Assembly: GCA_907165275.2 (NCBI GenBank)
Contig: OU015677.1
Coordinates: 434,001 to 498,000 of the forward strand
Reading direction: 5' to 3'
Length of the DNA stretch: 64,000 nt
Source of the DNA: Zygaena filipendulae
Taxonomy: Eukaryota > Arthropoda > Insecta > Lepidoptera > Zygaenidae
Shown: one piece after another, positions 9,770 through 20,950 of the stretch
Layout: each line of letters starts with the position of its first letter
Numbering within the stretch: the first letter of the stretch is position 1
Made by a program: the position numbers and the translations under genes
Notes under the pieces: model-generated
Told to the model about the DNA's origin: nothing
Database searches by the model: none
What the model saw: only the letters and a program-made list of their open reading frames with translations

Positions 9770-10200
9770 TGTATTAATCCTTTACAGTAAAAGTCCTTCG
9801 CGAGCTCTCGGGAGGGCGCTCGCTGTGGACAGGACGCGTTGCCTGTACTGTATTGTAAAGAGTGCCGTCCCCCTTATATTCCACTCTTTTGGGGTTCCAC
9901 GGTGAGATATTTACATCTAGGTCTCTGCAAATCCAGCGGTTTAGGATTCTATTTAGTAATTCTTTTTTAGTATTACTTTTATTTTTTCCGTTTAAGACCT
10001 TAATAATCTCAAAAAAATGCAGATTGTAGACGGTTTTATTGACGGTTTCATTAGGGCCATCTCCCTTCTACGGTCGCCACTGAAATTCAGCGTCGTGGAA
10101 CTTATTACCACGGCATAATGCTGAGTGGCAGCCATTTTGGTGCCAAGTATTCTCATTTAGTTTAAGTTTTTTTTCTATTCTATTCTATTTTAATGACCCA
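9770..10200 (+). mobile_element. LINE 3' region fragment
   Basis: The stretch 10078-10170 (CAGCGTCGTGGAACTTA, TAATGCTGAGTGGCAGCC, CCAAGTATTCT) recurs at 30228-30310, each followed by a TATTCTATTCTAT-type tail. The upstream part has no open frame I recognise. Confidence 0.5.
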
Positions 10201-10204
10201 GTTT

Positions 10205-10680
10205 ATAATACAATAATGAAATGAAATGAAATGAAATTAAGTTTATTTGTTACGACTACAATAAAATAAAATAAAATGGGTTAACAAAAAGCAGCACAAA
10301 CGGCGTGTCGCAACAAAAAGGCAACAAACTCAGCATAAGCCGGGAACCATTAGGGGCCCGACGCTGGTCTTCCGCTGGAGCCGCGTGTGGCGTCACGGGC
10401 AATACCCACAAATGTCGCCTGGTGGCCACTATATCAACTAGCTAGGCACCTACCAGCGATAGTATGCAGTGTGTCTGTTTACTAGTATTAGTCACTCGGG
10501 GAGTTTCTTGACTCCTAGCAGTCAGCGAAGCTCCATGTGGAGTGGCCTTAACCTTAGGGTTCCAACGGCTCCTCATATACACACGGCACGGACCCCAACG
10601 AAACAAAATCCCGCGCACACTTGACCCCATACATTTCATCCTACAACGACGCGACGGTCGTTCAACTTGTCCTTCCGATG
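10205..10680 (-). mobile_element. LINE/retroposon 3' end, inverted
   Basis: Read on the minus strand it ends ATTGTAGTCGTAAC, AAATAAACTT and then a TTTCA pentamer tail (10212-10237 on the plus strand). The same end plus tail is found at 59809-60176. GCGCTGGT/CACGG blocks resemble 56035-56100. The extent is inferred. Confidence 0.5.
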
Positions 10681-10689
10681 GGGATCGGA

Positions 10690-11160
10690 ACGGCTATAAT
10701 ATATAAAACTTTTTAATCGCTTCTGCGCTTACGCCATTTCGCCCCCGGAGCCACACATTCAAAGTGCACACTAAATCGAAGCACCAAATTTTAATATCAT
10801 TATTTGTCCTGTCGATTAGTTTTCTACTCTATGCCGATGGTGGATAAGAGTTGATTTCGATCGTTGTCCTTTTTTCTTGTTAATTTAAATATGAATAGGA
10901 TGCAAGTACGAAGCTTTGTATTCCTTTTTTAATTATTATTTAAGTACATAAACTATTCGCTCCCAAACTTACGAAATGAATGATAAAAGAAGGCAGGTCG
11001 TTGTTTAAAAGAAAATTTCATTTATTTAGAGATAGGTACCTACGTATTACAAATAAAGCTTTGGTTTCCTACGAAATTGAAGCACAAAAACAAACGACCG
11101 ATGTATGGAACGTGGTGAATGTGGTTCTATGTCCATTGTTTGTATGATTCATAATTGAAC
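10690..11160. other. unassigned sequence
   Basis: No gene or clear repeat seen. Confidence 0.4.
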
Positions 11161-11165
11161 TTATT

Positions 11166-11312
11166 TGGTAGTCCTAACTAATCCTTAACTACTCAACCGA
11201 TCATCATGAATTTTGTATATACACATTGTCAGATGTATGGAAAGGCACATAGAGTATTTTTATCCCGGAATTCCCGCGAAATTTACGAAATTCGAAACCG
11301 AAAAAGCTACTA
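11166..11312 (+). mobile_element. Helitron-like copy, degraded
   Basis: The body (ACCGATCATCATGAATTTTG, TTTTATCCCGGAATTCCCGC) is clear, but the hairpin has decayed to GAAACCGAAAAAGCTA. Confidence 0.55.
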
Positions 11313-11947
11313 ATATTCCTAAGCTTAAAAAAAAATAACTGAAGTTTAGTCTTTGATTGAGGAAAAGATAAGTGATTAATTATGGCAACAACAAGTCAGC
11401 GAAAAGAAAATGTATTGATTTCATAATGTCTCAACAAAATGAAATTGAAGCAAAAGACAAAAATTTTATCAAGAAAAGTTTAACAAAAATTTTTTTGAAT
11501 CGTTCGAATTACTTTCACACACGGAATCGCAAGTTCGCATGCATTTGCTCATACATTTTTTAAGCAATCACATGCGAATCTCGCAATTCCGAGTGCGAAA
11601 AGAAAAATATGGCCTCCTCAGGAATCTATCTATGAGACAAGAAGATTAGTATATGTATACACATTACGTAGAAAACAAAACAAGAAGCGACCCAAAACAC
11701 AACCACCGCAGCACCTGCGTACCCGGTTTAAGTAAATCGACAGCTCATCGAAATTAAAATAGCATATTAAATTAAAAACTATGTATGTAGGTAAGTATAG
11801 CGACACCGGCGGCTCCACATCAGTCGGATAACTGTTAAATAGGTATGCGTTTTACGGTTAAATGTTGGAAAATGCGGGAATTGTTAATATAAGCACCGAC
11901 GAAGCAGTTGAAAGAGATAAATTTTTAACCGACAAAAAATGTGTTTA

Positions 11948-12151
11948 TCGTACTAATATTATAAATGCGAAAGTTTGTATGGATGGCTGGATGTTTGTTA
12001 CTCTTTCACGCAAAAACTACTGGATGGATTTAGATGAAACTTTACAATAATATAGCTTACACATCAGATTAACACATAGGGTACTTTTTATCCCGGAATT
12101 CCCTGCGGGAACTCTGAAATTAACGCGGGTGAAACCGCGGGGCACAGCTAG
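11948..12151 (+). mobile_element. Helitron-like copy, 204 bp
   Basis: It runs from TCGTACTAATATTATAAATG to GGGGCACAGCTAG and has the same length as the copies at 31712-31915 and 57156-57359. The hairpin GCGGGTGAAACCGC is intact. Confidence 0.75.
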
Positions 12152-12333
12152 TTATTACATAATTAAGTGGATAACTGGCTTTATCTCAAAATGTTTGTGT
12201 ATATGATGTAAAATTAACAATGATGGCTGTTGTTGTCGTTAATTAATAAAAAATTAATAAAAAAAAAATAATAATAAAAAACAATCCGACCCGAGATCGT
12301 ATGTACTACTGTCAGAATAAGCATGATAAAAAA

Positions 12334-12481
12334 AATTTAATTTTTAGTCTTGTAGACATTGATATATTAAATATCAATGCTTGTAGATTAATAAAAAATA
12401 TTGGACGGATACTTTTTTTCTACGTAATCAAAAAATAAAGGCGATACCCGTACATTGAGTTGAAATTCCGTGTGACGTCAC
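12334..12481 (-). mobile_element. TGACGTCA MITE copy 5, partial
   Basis: It contains one end with TAGTCTTGTAGA and one TGACGTCA (about 12474). A small palindrome, CATTGATATATTAAATATCAATG, is inserted at about 12358-12380 between two copies of CTTGTAGA. Confidence 0.6.
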
Positions 12482-12544
12482 GCTTAGGTACACTTTAAGC
12501 ACCCCGACATACCAAGTTAGGTTAGGTTTGTACTTTGGACTGCT

Positions 12545-12582
12545 GACCACATCCGCGGGTGAAACCGCAGGGATTAGCTAGA
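12545..12582 (+). mobile_element. Helitron-like 3' end fragment
   Basis: CCGCGGGTGAAACCGCAGGG followed by ATTAGCTAG. Confidence 0.5.
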
Positions 12583-12632
12583 GGTCTATATAATCTAGCT
12601 TTTTTTGGTGGCAATACGTACATTCAGTGACC

Positions 12633-12688
12633 CCACGACAGCAGCTGTTCGTGTCGTGGACTCATCTCGCGACTGGTTCGGCAGTCGC
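12633..12688 (+). other. twin-hairpin segment
   Basis: Two adjacent stems: CCACGACA with TGTCGTGG (12633-12659), then a perfect 7-bp stem GCGACTG/CAGTCGC with a six-base loop (12669-12688). An A run follows at about 12708. No known RNA family is recognised. Confidence 0.35.
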
Positions 12689-12699
12689 CGTCTTAGATA

Positions 12700-13190
12700 A
12701 ACGACTTAAAAAAAAAAAAACTCAAAAAAGGTCATTATTTTGTTGAAACGAGTTGTGTCCACAATCTTACCAGATGGTATTTCTTTTTCAACTAATTAGA
12801 TCTATATTATACGAACGCAGTCACTTCCGTAGTTTGGTTGTTTACAAACGACGACGTCAGTTTACAAGCTCACGGAATAATTTGAATTTTAAAAGTGCCT
12901 TTTCAAATCAGATCACAGTAACTTAATCCGACCACAGTTTAAAAAAATCTCGATAGAAAACTTTTTTAAAACTTTTTTTATAAAACAAGCATTTTATAGT
13001 TATATTTTTATAGTTCAATCAAATGCGCTAAGAAAAAACAGTGCATTGTCATCCAAACTAAATGTGTACATACAAAATTTCAGCTCAATCGGTTGAAGAT
13101 ATATATTTCAAAATTAAGTTGCAAGATTCCACCCGTACAAACATAGTTCTACATACTCGTACATTGCATTGAATAAAAGCCTTTAAAAAC
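12700..13190. other. unassigned sequence
   Basis: No gene seen. The sequence is A/T-rich and resembles decayed intergenic DNA. Confidence 0.35.
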
Positions 13191-13192
13191 AT

Positions 13193-13518
13193 AATATTTA
13201 TTTATCACAATCTTTATAAATAAAAAATAAATGTATGTATGTAATGTAAGTTTGTCCTCTATGCGTTTCTAAACCGTTGGTCCGATTGTGATGAAACTTT
13301 GGCGGGTTGTTCTGCCTGCGTCCGCAAAGGTTCCTGATATAAAGAGATCTTGCGGGAATTCAGAAACTCACGCGGTTGAATCTCCGAAACGGTTGGACCA
13401 ATTTTGACGGGACTTTCACTGCTAATTAGCTGATGTTACAAGGAGTAAATTCGGCTACCTTGGAGTTCTTGCGAGAATTCCGAAACTCAAGCGGGTGAAA
13501 CCGCGGGGCGCAGCTAGT
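13193..13518 (+). mobile_element. Helitron-like copy, long subfamily
   Basis: A variant with two CCGAAACGGTTGG-type internal blocks ends in GCGGGTGAAACCGC, GGGGCGCAGCTAG. Related inverted sequence lies at 28519-28690. Confidence 0.65.
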
Positions 13519-13604
13519 TATAAATATGAATGGAGAAAAGTCAAAGTGAGAGAGCGGAATCCAATGACATTGTCGGCATCCACTATGTTATCATACTTCT
13601 TTTT

Positions 13605-13664
13605 GTCCCGAAATTCCCGCGGGAACTCCGAAAATAAAGTGGGTGAAACCGCGGGGAACAGCTA
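13605..13664 (+). mobile_element. Helitron-like 3' half
   Basis: TTTTTGTCCCGAAATTCCCG through the hairpin to GGAACAGCTAG. Confidence 0.55.
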
Positions 13665-13865
13665 GTAATAGAAGTATGGCGCCATCCTCAAGCGGTACAG
13701 TCAGCTGCATAAATATGTATACACTTTTGTCAGTCATCGAATCTTATTGCAACAGTAATCGAGTCCAAATAGGTAGATCAGTAATCTAAACTAAAATGAC
13801 ACGCCCCACTACTCAATAAGCAGTTTTAGATGTGCGATATCATGTATTGATAATATCTCTTTTCA

Positions 13866-14223
13866 TTACTCATACTCGGAAAGTAGGTCTGAAGGTGCCT
13901 GAGAAGCGGGTTGAAAGTAACACTTTTCAGCCCTAGGGAGAATCGCTTTCAACTGACAGCTGGATACTGCAGAAACTCAAGTTTTTTTTATGTCATAGGG
14001 GGCATACTTACTGGCCAGTAGCACACCTAATGGTTGATTTATGTAAAATAAAATTCACTCATTTTTTTCTTTAGCTAATTCCTATTTTTATTTTGACTTT
14101 CCTTGCATTCGTAATGAAAAGCACAGTGTTATCCTCGGGAGAAAGACTATTTAGTCGCTCGTCTAGTCTAGTCTCGGGACTAAATAAGTTACTTTCACCC
14201 CTAGGATAACAATGTACTATTAA
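13866..14223 (+). repeat. A+B repeat unit (fold-back family)
   Basis: Block A (13866-14046: CATACTCGGAAAGTAGG to GGTTGATTTATG) is followed by block B (14047-14223: TAAAATTCACTCA to GATAACAATGTACTATT). The same A-B order occurs at 50287-50606, and a four-block composite at 39078-39789. No gene is encoded. Confidence 0.65.
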
Positions 14224-14649
14224 TAGTGCGCATAGTGCGACACTATGCGGCAACTGAGGACGAATGGCAACACCAGATTTATATGTGTCGTATCGATATT
14301 TTAACGGTTGTGCGTGTGCGTATGCCCGATGGAGGGGCGCGCCATTTTAGCATCGATCGGCTCCACTGACCAAAAATGTATCCATATTGGTGCTGGCGAC
14401 TGTACAATGTAGGTACACGGGTTGTAACAGTGAGCCAACTCGTTTTATTTATTTGCACACAGATAACAAGTTGTGTGCACACGTGCCTTGATAGCGCGCG
14501 GCGATGGGGGGCTCCAGGCTGACAAGCAAAAACAGCCCAATATTTTGTTTGTTGACAAGCTAAGCATTTTCAATAACCTATAAGTAGTAGATATCCGTCA
14601 TCGAAGTAACAACGTGTTGTGGATACACTTACAGAGTCATTTCAATGTG

Positions 14650-14800
14650 ATAAGTAATTAAGTTAAACTTAGTTAAATGCCAATTAACATTAATTTAATG
14701 AAGGTATCTGAGTGCGGCAGTTTTGTTTTTAAAATCTTTAAGTACATAAAATTATCATTACGACTCTGAGTGCGGCCGTTATAGGTTTTGGTTTTAAGGC
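14650..14800. repeat. GAGTGCGGC repeat family
   Basis: GAGTGCGGC blocks, one as CGACTCTGAGTGCGGCCG, flank TTAAGTAC-like AT-rich sequence. Related copies, some inverted, lie at 17388-17460, 17613-17800, 42720-42860 and 52108-52190 with CCGCACTCAGAG and TTTTAATGATTACTTA. Probably a MITE family; termini were not resolved. Confidence 0.5.
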
Positions 14801-14936
14801 GAGATAAGACTTAATTCTAGACTTACTATTGTTTCCATATAAATAATCACATACACTACAAAAAATATAAAATCTACATCACAACAGTCTACTTGTGGCC
14901 AAGAGAAGTTGTGGGAAAGGACTTATCTACAATTAT

Positions 14937-15133
14937 TATCTATCATAAAATGCTTTGTCCTGAATGACTGATGGATCAACGCACAGCCTGAACCGCTGAT
15001 CGTAGAGACCTGAAACTTGGAGGGTGTGTTCTTTGTATGACGTAGGCATCCGATAAGAATTAAATAAGGGGATGAAAACGGGTCGCGAAAACTTCGAAAT
15101 TATCGCGGGCGCAACTGCGCGGGACAAGCTAGT
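14937..15133 (+). mobile_element. Helitron-like subfamily B
   Basis: From TCTATCATAAAATGCTTTG to GCGCGGGACAAGCTAG. Inverted copies lie at 19273-19505 and 60524-60765. Confidence 0.65.
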
Positions 15134-15353
15134 GTAGGTATACAATATCTAAGCGAAAACCACCGTGCTAGCGCGTGTAGCTTGTAGCGTAGTGTATTTC
15201 CCACGGAACGCGCGGTGCGGCATACTAATGTGGACATTAGAGATGACGCCCGCATATATTAGCGGCGGCGGGGACTCGGCTCGCGGACGCTTCACGTGTA
15301 CTACGAGTGAAATGAGAAAAAAATGTCTGACGGGGCAAAAAATTTACAAGTAT

Positions 15354-15610
15354 ATAATAATAATAATAATCCACTTCACAACACCCAGATCTACTTGATC
15401 CCACACTAAGCTATAAGCTTGTTTCGTGGAAACCAAGCAAACGTGGTATACACTACAAATTATTACATATATTATAATATAGATATATATATATATATAT
15501 ACGCCCAGAATGGAAAATGGAACCCTGTGTTCATCACACAAAGTCTACCCCCACCGAGAATCGAACCCGGAACCCCTTGACTAGCGGGCAGGCATGGTGA
15601 CCTACTGCGC
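15354..15610 (-). mobile_element. tRNA-derived SINE, inverted full copy
   Basis: The order on the minus strand matches 4162-4424: head ATTGGCGCAGTAGG, B-box-like GGTTCGATTCTC, the GATGAACACAGGG block, and an ATT-repeat tail (15354-15371 on plus). A TA run (about 15483-15500) is an internal microsatellite. Confidence 0.8.
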
Positions 15611-15715
15611 CAATCGGGTCGTCGAACATATCTGCGGTGTCACTCACATTAATTTCAGAGATCCCGTGGGAGTTACAAAATAAAAATTACCTTATGTCCT
15701 TCTCCGTTTCTGTCT

Positions 15716-15890
15716 CCTTACTAAATAAGTTTGCTTTTCACACATTCACGCCTTAATTACTCAACCAATCATCATTGAATTTTGCATACACAAAGGGACA
15801 TAAACTAGGTACATACTTTTTAGTTTTTATCCCGGAATTTCCGCAGGAACTTCGAAATTAACGCCAGCGAAATCACGGAGAACAGTTAGA
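15716..15890 (+). mobile_element. Helitron-like copy
   Basis: TCCTTACTAAATAAG to GAGAACAGTTAG; the hairpin is mutated (GCCAGCGAAATCACGG). Confidence 0.6.
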
Positions 15891-16288
15891 ATAATACATA
15901 ATGTTTTGTATTCTTTTGAAATTACAACGCGTCGTAAGTTACGTAAAAAAAACATCAGAAAAGTCTACGGTCGCGTGAAGTGAAATTTGCGTTGACATAA
16001 TGAGAATAACACGGCGGCGGTCCGAACGGAGATGCGCATTAAGTGATAGATACTGTTTGATTCTTTCGCGGATTGATTTCTTGAGAACCATTTGTGGGAT
16101 TTGGAACGCGGTGTGTTTCGCACACACGGACAGACTAGCTCGATACAAATAATTAATATACTATAATAAATGGATTAATTAGAGTGCGCGTGATTCAAAT
16201 TTTATTATTATTATACAAATTTTATCACATTTTAGCCATGTTTATCTCACGCCTTACAATCTCTAATCGGTTTTATAGTATACATATA

Positions 16289-16495
16289 ATCCTTACTATG
16301 CGATTATAAATGCGAATTTGAGTTTGTTTGTTCGTTACGCTTTCAAGCCGCAACTACTCAACCGATCGTCATGAAATTTTGCATACACGCTGTCAGAAGT
16401 ACGGAGAACGACATAGAGTACTTTTATCCGGGAACTCTCGCGGGAACTCCGAAATTATTTCATTTCAAATTAAAGCGGGAGAATCCGCGCGAAAG
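16289..16495 (+). mobile_element. Helitron-like copy, first of three in tandem
   Basis: TCCTTACTATGCGATTATAA to a decayed hairpin GCGGGAGAATCCGCGC. It is followed directly by two further copies in the same direction. Confidence 0.6.
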
Positions 16496-16519
16496 TTTGC
16501 TTATAGATCTTAGAATGGG

Positions 16520-16726
16520 AGATAGTGTACAATCATCCTGGGGGGTACAAAGAGTTCCTGCCGGAATTCCGAAACTCACGTGGCTGAATCTCCGAAACGG
16601 TTGGAGCGATTTTGGCAGGATTTCTTCTGCTAATTAGCTGATGTTATAAGAAGTAAATTAGGCTACTTTGGAGTTTCTGCGGGAATTCGGAAACCCATGC
16701 GGGTGAAGCCGCGGGGCACAGCAAGT
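16520..16726 (+). mobile_element. Helitron-like copy, second in tandem
   Basis: The long subfamily with CTCCGAAACGGTTGG and an intact hairpin, ending CACAGCAAG. Confidence 0.6.
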
Positions 16727-16934
16727 CTATATTAATATTATAAAGAGGTAACGTTTGTGAATTGTGAGTTTGTTGACTTTGTAGGAGGTAATCTCTGGAT
16801 CTACTGAACCGATTTTGAAAATTATTTCACTTACAAGAAGCTACAGGAGTCCTGAGTGACATAGCCAAATTTTAACTCGAAATTCCTACGGGAACTCCGA
16901 AATTACCGCGCGTTAACCCGCGGGGGGCAGCTAC
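16727..16934 (+). mobile_element. Helitron-like copy, third in tandem
   Basis: It starts TCTATATTAATATTATAAAG and ends GGGGGGCAGCTAC. The stem is partly GCGCGTTAACCCGC. Confidence 0.6.
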
Positions 16935-17039
16935 TATAAGATACAGAAAAAAAAATGTATTTAGACATAATGAAGCTCCTATAAAAGTCCCGATTAAAAC
17001 CAACTGCATAATTAAGCTCCTATAAAAGTCCCGATTAAA

Positions 17040-17235
17040 ACCAACTGTGCGAGGGAGACCCAAGACAGCAGAGCGAGACGGGGGCAACGCACACGTTTTG
17101 CGTTTCGGGAATTTTTCGCGCGGGTAAGTGACCGGAGGCTATTTCCGATCCGGGAATCGAACCGAGCTCTTTATCGTGTGGCAGAGACCGACATCGACAC
17201 GCCTGCAAGCCATAGGATCCTGGTACTTGACAATA
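17040..17235 (-). mobile_element. possible tRNA-derived SINE head
   Basis: GGGAATCGAACCGAG at about 17151 is an inverted B box, and GTGGCAGAGACC lies nearby. The tail is not recognised. Confidence 0.35.
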
Positions 17236-17249
17236 ATGTTGTAATGTAC

Positions 17250-17360
17250 CGATCATCATGAAATTTTGCATTCACGTTGTCGGGGGTACAGAAAAATAAC
17301 TCCGAAATAGAAGCCTGTTAAGCCACGGAAAATTTGGCGTTCCCGCAGGAATTCCGAGAT
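17250..17360 (+). mobile_element. Helitron-like fragment
   Basis: Middle part only (CGATCATCATGAAATTTTGC to GGGGTACAGAAA), then decayed. Confidence 0.45.
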
Positions 17361-17612
17361 AAAAGGAGCCTACGTACAGAATTTTTTTCTTACGGCCGTT
17401 TTAATGATTACATCTTAATTTTAAGTAACTAGAAACAATACAAAATGGTAGGCGGTAAGATCTAGTAAGTTCACAAAACTTGATTTGCTGGCAACCCAAG
17501 TAGGTACCTACCTACACTTTACATACTTTTTTTTCCTACCTACATTTTCCACGGTATTCCCGAAACCTGAAAAGCACCAATTAAAAAACAACAATTATTT
17601 TCACGTGATTTA

Positions 17613-17800
17613 TGCGGTTTAACGGCCGCACTCAGAGTCGTTTTAATGATTACTTAGTTTTAAGTAAAGATTTTAAAAACCACTGCAGCCCCCAGGGACA
17701 TTAATTAAATGAAAGTTAATTGGCATTTGACTAATTAAGTTAAATTTAGTTAAATTCCAACTAACATTAATTTAATGAACGTCTCTGTTGTGGTAATTTT
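17613..17800. repeat. GAGTGCGGC repeat family, inverted copy
   Basis: GGCCGCACTCAGAGTCG followed by TTTTAATGATTACTTAG and an AT-rich end with TTAATTGGCATTTGACTAA. Confidence 0.5.
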
Positions 17801-17914
17801 GGTCAACAAAATCAGAAAAAGAGACAATCTCGTAGCTTGGTGTAAAGCATCATTATCATAGACAGTCTCTATTTTCTATTTGAGAGCTAGCAAGAGGCAA
17901 ATTTAACCAATTAC

Positions 17915-18046
17915 AATTTGGACCAATTGCGAATTGGAACATTTGAGAATTGGACCATTTGCGAATTGGACCCTTTGCGAATTGGACCATTTGCGAACTG
18001 GACGATTTGCTAATTGGACGATTGGACCATTTGCGAATTGGACGAA
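17915..18046. repeat. 16-bp minisatellite
   Basis: About eight units of GAATTGGACCATTTGC with point changes. It yields an open frame on the minus strand only because of its periodicity. Confidence 0.8.
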
Positions 18047-18049
18047 ATG

Positions 18050-18300
18050 CGCCTGAACGCTTTCATCCGCCGGCCACACGACACCGCTAACCGCTCCTGA
18101 CTCGCCCCACACCACCGGATACGTCGAAAGCGAAAAGTACGCCTCCTGATCGTTGGGCGCGAGATTACGAGTACAAGCTCTCGCGCCGTCGTTTGTAGTT
18201 TAGTGCTTCGTTCGACGGAACGAAACGATCGGATTACCTCAGTGCCTACCTACCTTTGTTGCCGAGGGATCACCGTGGAAGTAAGTTTGAACGGGACGCT
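18050..18300 (+). promoter_or_regulatory. possible promoter and non-coding first exon
   Basis: A GC-richer patch amid AT-rich DNA contains TTTAGTGCTTCGTTCG (initiator-like) and, at about 18278-18290, GTGGAAGTAAGT, which fits a splice donor. No coding frame of note follows. This is a weak inference from composition and short motifs. Confidence 0.2.
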
Positions 18301-18407
18301 CAAATGACAGGTATCCACTTACCTGGAATGAAAAACCAAATTACACATACATATGTGAATATTATGGGAAGCACTCATTCGAGATTTTGAGGAACGAGTA
18401 TGCCTCG

Positions 18408-18632
18408 GCCCCTATTCACTATGACCAACGACAATCCTTGCCCATAACGCGCGTCCAAAAAACAAAATCCCAACCGCTCCAGATGCAAAAATATTAGAAA
18501 TATATTTTACGACAAAAGAAACTTAAATGTATTTTTTTAAGTGTAACTTCTTTGAACACGAGGGAAAAGCAATTTAAGTGGCGCCTTATCTTAACGCGAC
18601 GCGTTATGGTCATAGTGAATAAGGGTCCAGTT
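18408..18632. mobile_element. MITE, GGGCCCTTATTCAC family
   Basis: The ends CCCCTATTCACTATGACC and GGTCATAGTGAATAAGGG are inverted. An uninterrupted relative of 2251-2715. Confidence 0.7.
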
Positions 18633-18732
18633 AGTGAGTGAGTTAGTAGTTTCATATAAGTAGACTTTCTATACAGTCAACCAGCTGACCCTCGTGTCTA
18701 ACTTTTCAAACTCTGAAATAACTATACTTGCT

Positions 18733-18830
18733 ATGTTTGCTTGGTTTCCACGACACAAGCTTATAGCTTAGTGTGGGATCAAGTAAATCTGTGTGTTGTG
18801 GATTGTTGTTATTATTATTGTTACGTAGGT
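18733..18830 (+). mobile_element. SINE 3' fragment
   Basis: CCACGACACAAGCTTATAGC to the ATT/GTT tail; the tRNA-like head is missing (5' truncation). A C run follows at 18834-18844. Confidence 0.6.
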
Positions 18831-19272
18831 ACACCCCCCCCCCCTTCTTCTAGACTACTGACTATCTAGACTAACTATACAAAAAACCGGTTTTACCCGC
18901 ACGATTTTTGGTATTCCCGCGAAGATTCAAAATTCACTCGAATCAAATCTACTGCGACAGCTTCTTATCAGTGAAATATTTTTTGAGAATCGTAGAAATT
19001 ATCTCCTATACGTTCCAATAACTGTTACCTTTTTGTAACATTAATAAACACTTTATATAATATTTACAACTTAATCATATAGGAATAGATTTTATTTAAG
19101 TCAATTTATATAATTAGTTTCTATTATAACTATAATAATAATATAAGAAACTAATTTTATTCGTGAGGCTAAACTACTTACGGCATGAAACTCAACCGTT
19201 TAATTTAGTGTATCTATAATTAAGTTATTTTTTGTACCAATTCATTTGAGTGGTATTCTTATTTTATATATA

Positions 19273-19505
19273 ACTAGCTGTCCCGCGCGGTTTCACCCGC
19301 GATAATTTCGAAGTTCCCGCGGAATTGTTCCATACAAACTTTTCATCCCCTTTTCATCGCCTTGGGGGTTGAATTTTCAAAAATCTTTTCTTATCGGATG
19401 CTTACGTCATACAAAGAACACACCCTCCAAGTTTCAGGTCTCTACGATCAGCGGTTTAGGCTGTGCGTTGATCCATCAGTCATTCAGGACATTTTATATG
19501 TATAG
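19273..19505 (-). mobile_element. Helitron-like subfamily B, full copy
   Basis: CTAGCTGTCCCGCGCGGTTT at the start, and ATTCAGGACATTTTATATGT at the far end. Confidence 0.7.
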
Positions 19506-19509
19506 ATAG

Positions 19510-20045
19510 ATATATAAATTAAAATATATAAACATGCATACATATATTAACAATATATAAATAAATAATTACATCAAACAGTATCACAAACGAGACCGAC
19601 TCTTAAAGTTTTGTAGACGGATGCATAATTTTTCAATTGACTGTAAATTAGTTTGCTTTGTATAAACCCCAGATGGGCGAGCATCTCCGACGCTAATTCA
19701 AAGCGAAGACCTTGACCTGACATGAAAAGAGAGAAGTATTAATTAAGCTATAACTGTCGCACGCGGCTGCGCTCGCTTGGTATTTAAGTTTTCTCCCGTT
19801 GAGCTAGATTGGCTATTCGCTGCTAGTCGCTGAGGTCCCCACGACAAAGAATTTTAACGTGGGCGAAGACCCGAGCAAAAGCTAGTTTGTTCAAAAAATT
19901 GTGTCAATTTAAAAAAAACTTTAGTTTTAAAAAAGTTCTTTATAAAGTAGTAATTTTCGATGGAAGAAGGAATCTAGGTCTGCATCCCTAAGTAGTAATC
20001 GTAATCGTAAAACCAATTATTTTTTGAGAACTACTCACCATACAA
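19510..20045. other. unassigned sequence
   Basis: AT-rich, no gene seen. CTCCCGTTGAGCTAG near 19795 is unremarkable. Confidence 0.35.
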
Positions 20046-20050
20046 AAAGT

Positions 20051-20450
20051 AGTCATTTTAGGAAAGTGGACATTTTAGGGAAGTAGTCATTTTAGGAAAG
20101 TGGACATTTTAGGAAAGTGGACATTTTAGGACAGTGGACATTTTAGGAAAGTGGACATTTTAGGAAAGTAGTCATTTTAGGAAAGTGGACATTTTAAGAG
20201 AGTGGACATTTTAGGAAAGTAGTCATTTTAGGAAAGTGGACATTTTAAGAAAGTGGAAATTTTAGGAAAGTAGTCATTTTAGGAAAGTGGACATTTTAAG
20301 AAAGTGGACATTTTAGGAAAGTAGTCATTTTAGGAAAGTGGTCATTTTAGGAAAGTAGTCATTTTAGGAAAGTGGACAATTTAAGAAAGTGGACATTTTA
20401 GGAAAGTAGTCATTTTAGGAAAGTGGACATTCTAGGAAAGTGATCATTCT
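20051..20450. repeat. 17-bp minisatellite with two unit types
   Basis: About 23 units. The two main types are CATTTTAGGAAAGTGGA and CATTTTAGGAAAGTAGT, with some AAGAAAG variants. They alternate irregularly, giving a higher-order pattern. No open frame or flanking duplication was seen. Confidence 0.9.
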
Positions 20451-20759
20451 GGACCTAAAGGTAGACAAAGGCCTACCCCAAGGATCTCCAGAGAACCTCC
20501 CAATTTTTTAAATGGAAGGAAATAAAAAATGCATTCATTGTGTTAAATAAGTGTTCTTCATAAACTAAACCTACCTAAGAAACCATAGAGTTATAAAAAT
20601 TGGCACATCACATTAATATTGCAGAGGTGGGATAGGAATGAGTAGGTGACCATGACAGTAGTTACTCTAGGCGTTTGACCAAAGCTGACCAATGTCAAGT
20701 AGGTAAATGTGCGGTTGAAGACTGTGAACACAACTAGCCAGAAATGGGAACTGATTTTT

Positions 20760-20950
20760 AAGTAAAGCTGCCGGAACACACCGTTAGGTTAGGTGCTTGG
20801 TGAAGGAGATTCTCAATTTGAAGATGGTAGCCAGCCGAGCACAGGAAAATGCTCCGCCACCGTTCTATGGTTTTCTTAAGATTTATTCATAAAGCTCAAG
20901 CTCATTGTTGGGATTTGAACCATGACTTACATATGAGTCGCGCGCCATTA
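20760..20950 (+). mobile_element. repeat shared with 51187-51390 (possible SINE)
   Basis: GCCGGAACACACCGTTAGG, GAAGGTGGTAGC-like and GCTCAAGCTC blocks occur in the same order in both places. GGGATTTGAACCATG at about 20909 is an inverted B-box-like word. Confidence 0.5.

Noticed and set aside
20051..20450. CRISPR array
   Set aside because: The repeats are contiguous 17-bp units without spacers, in a eukaryotic window.
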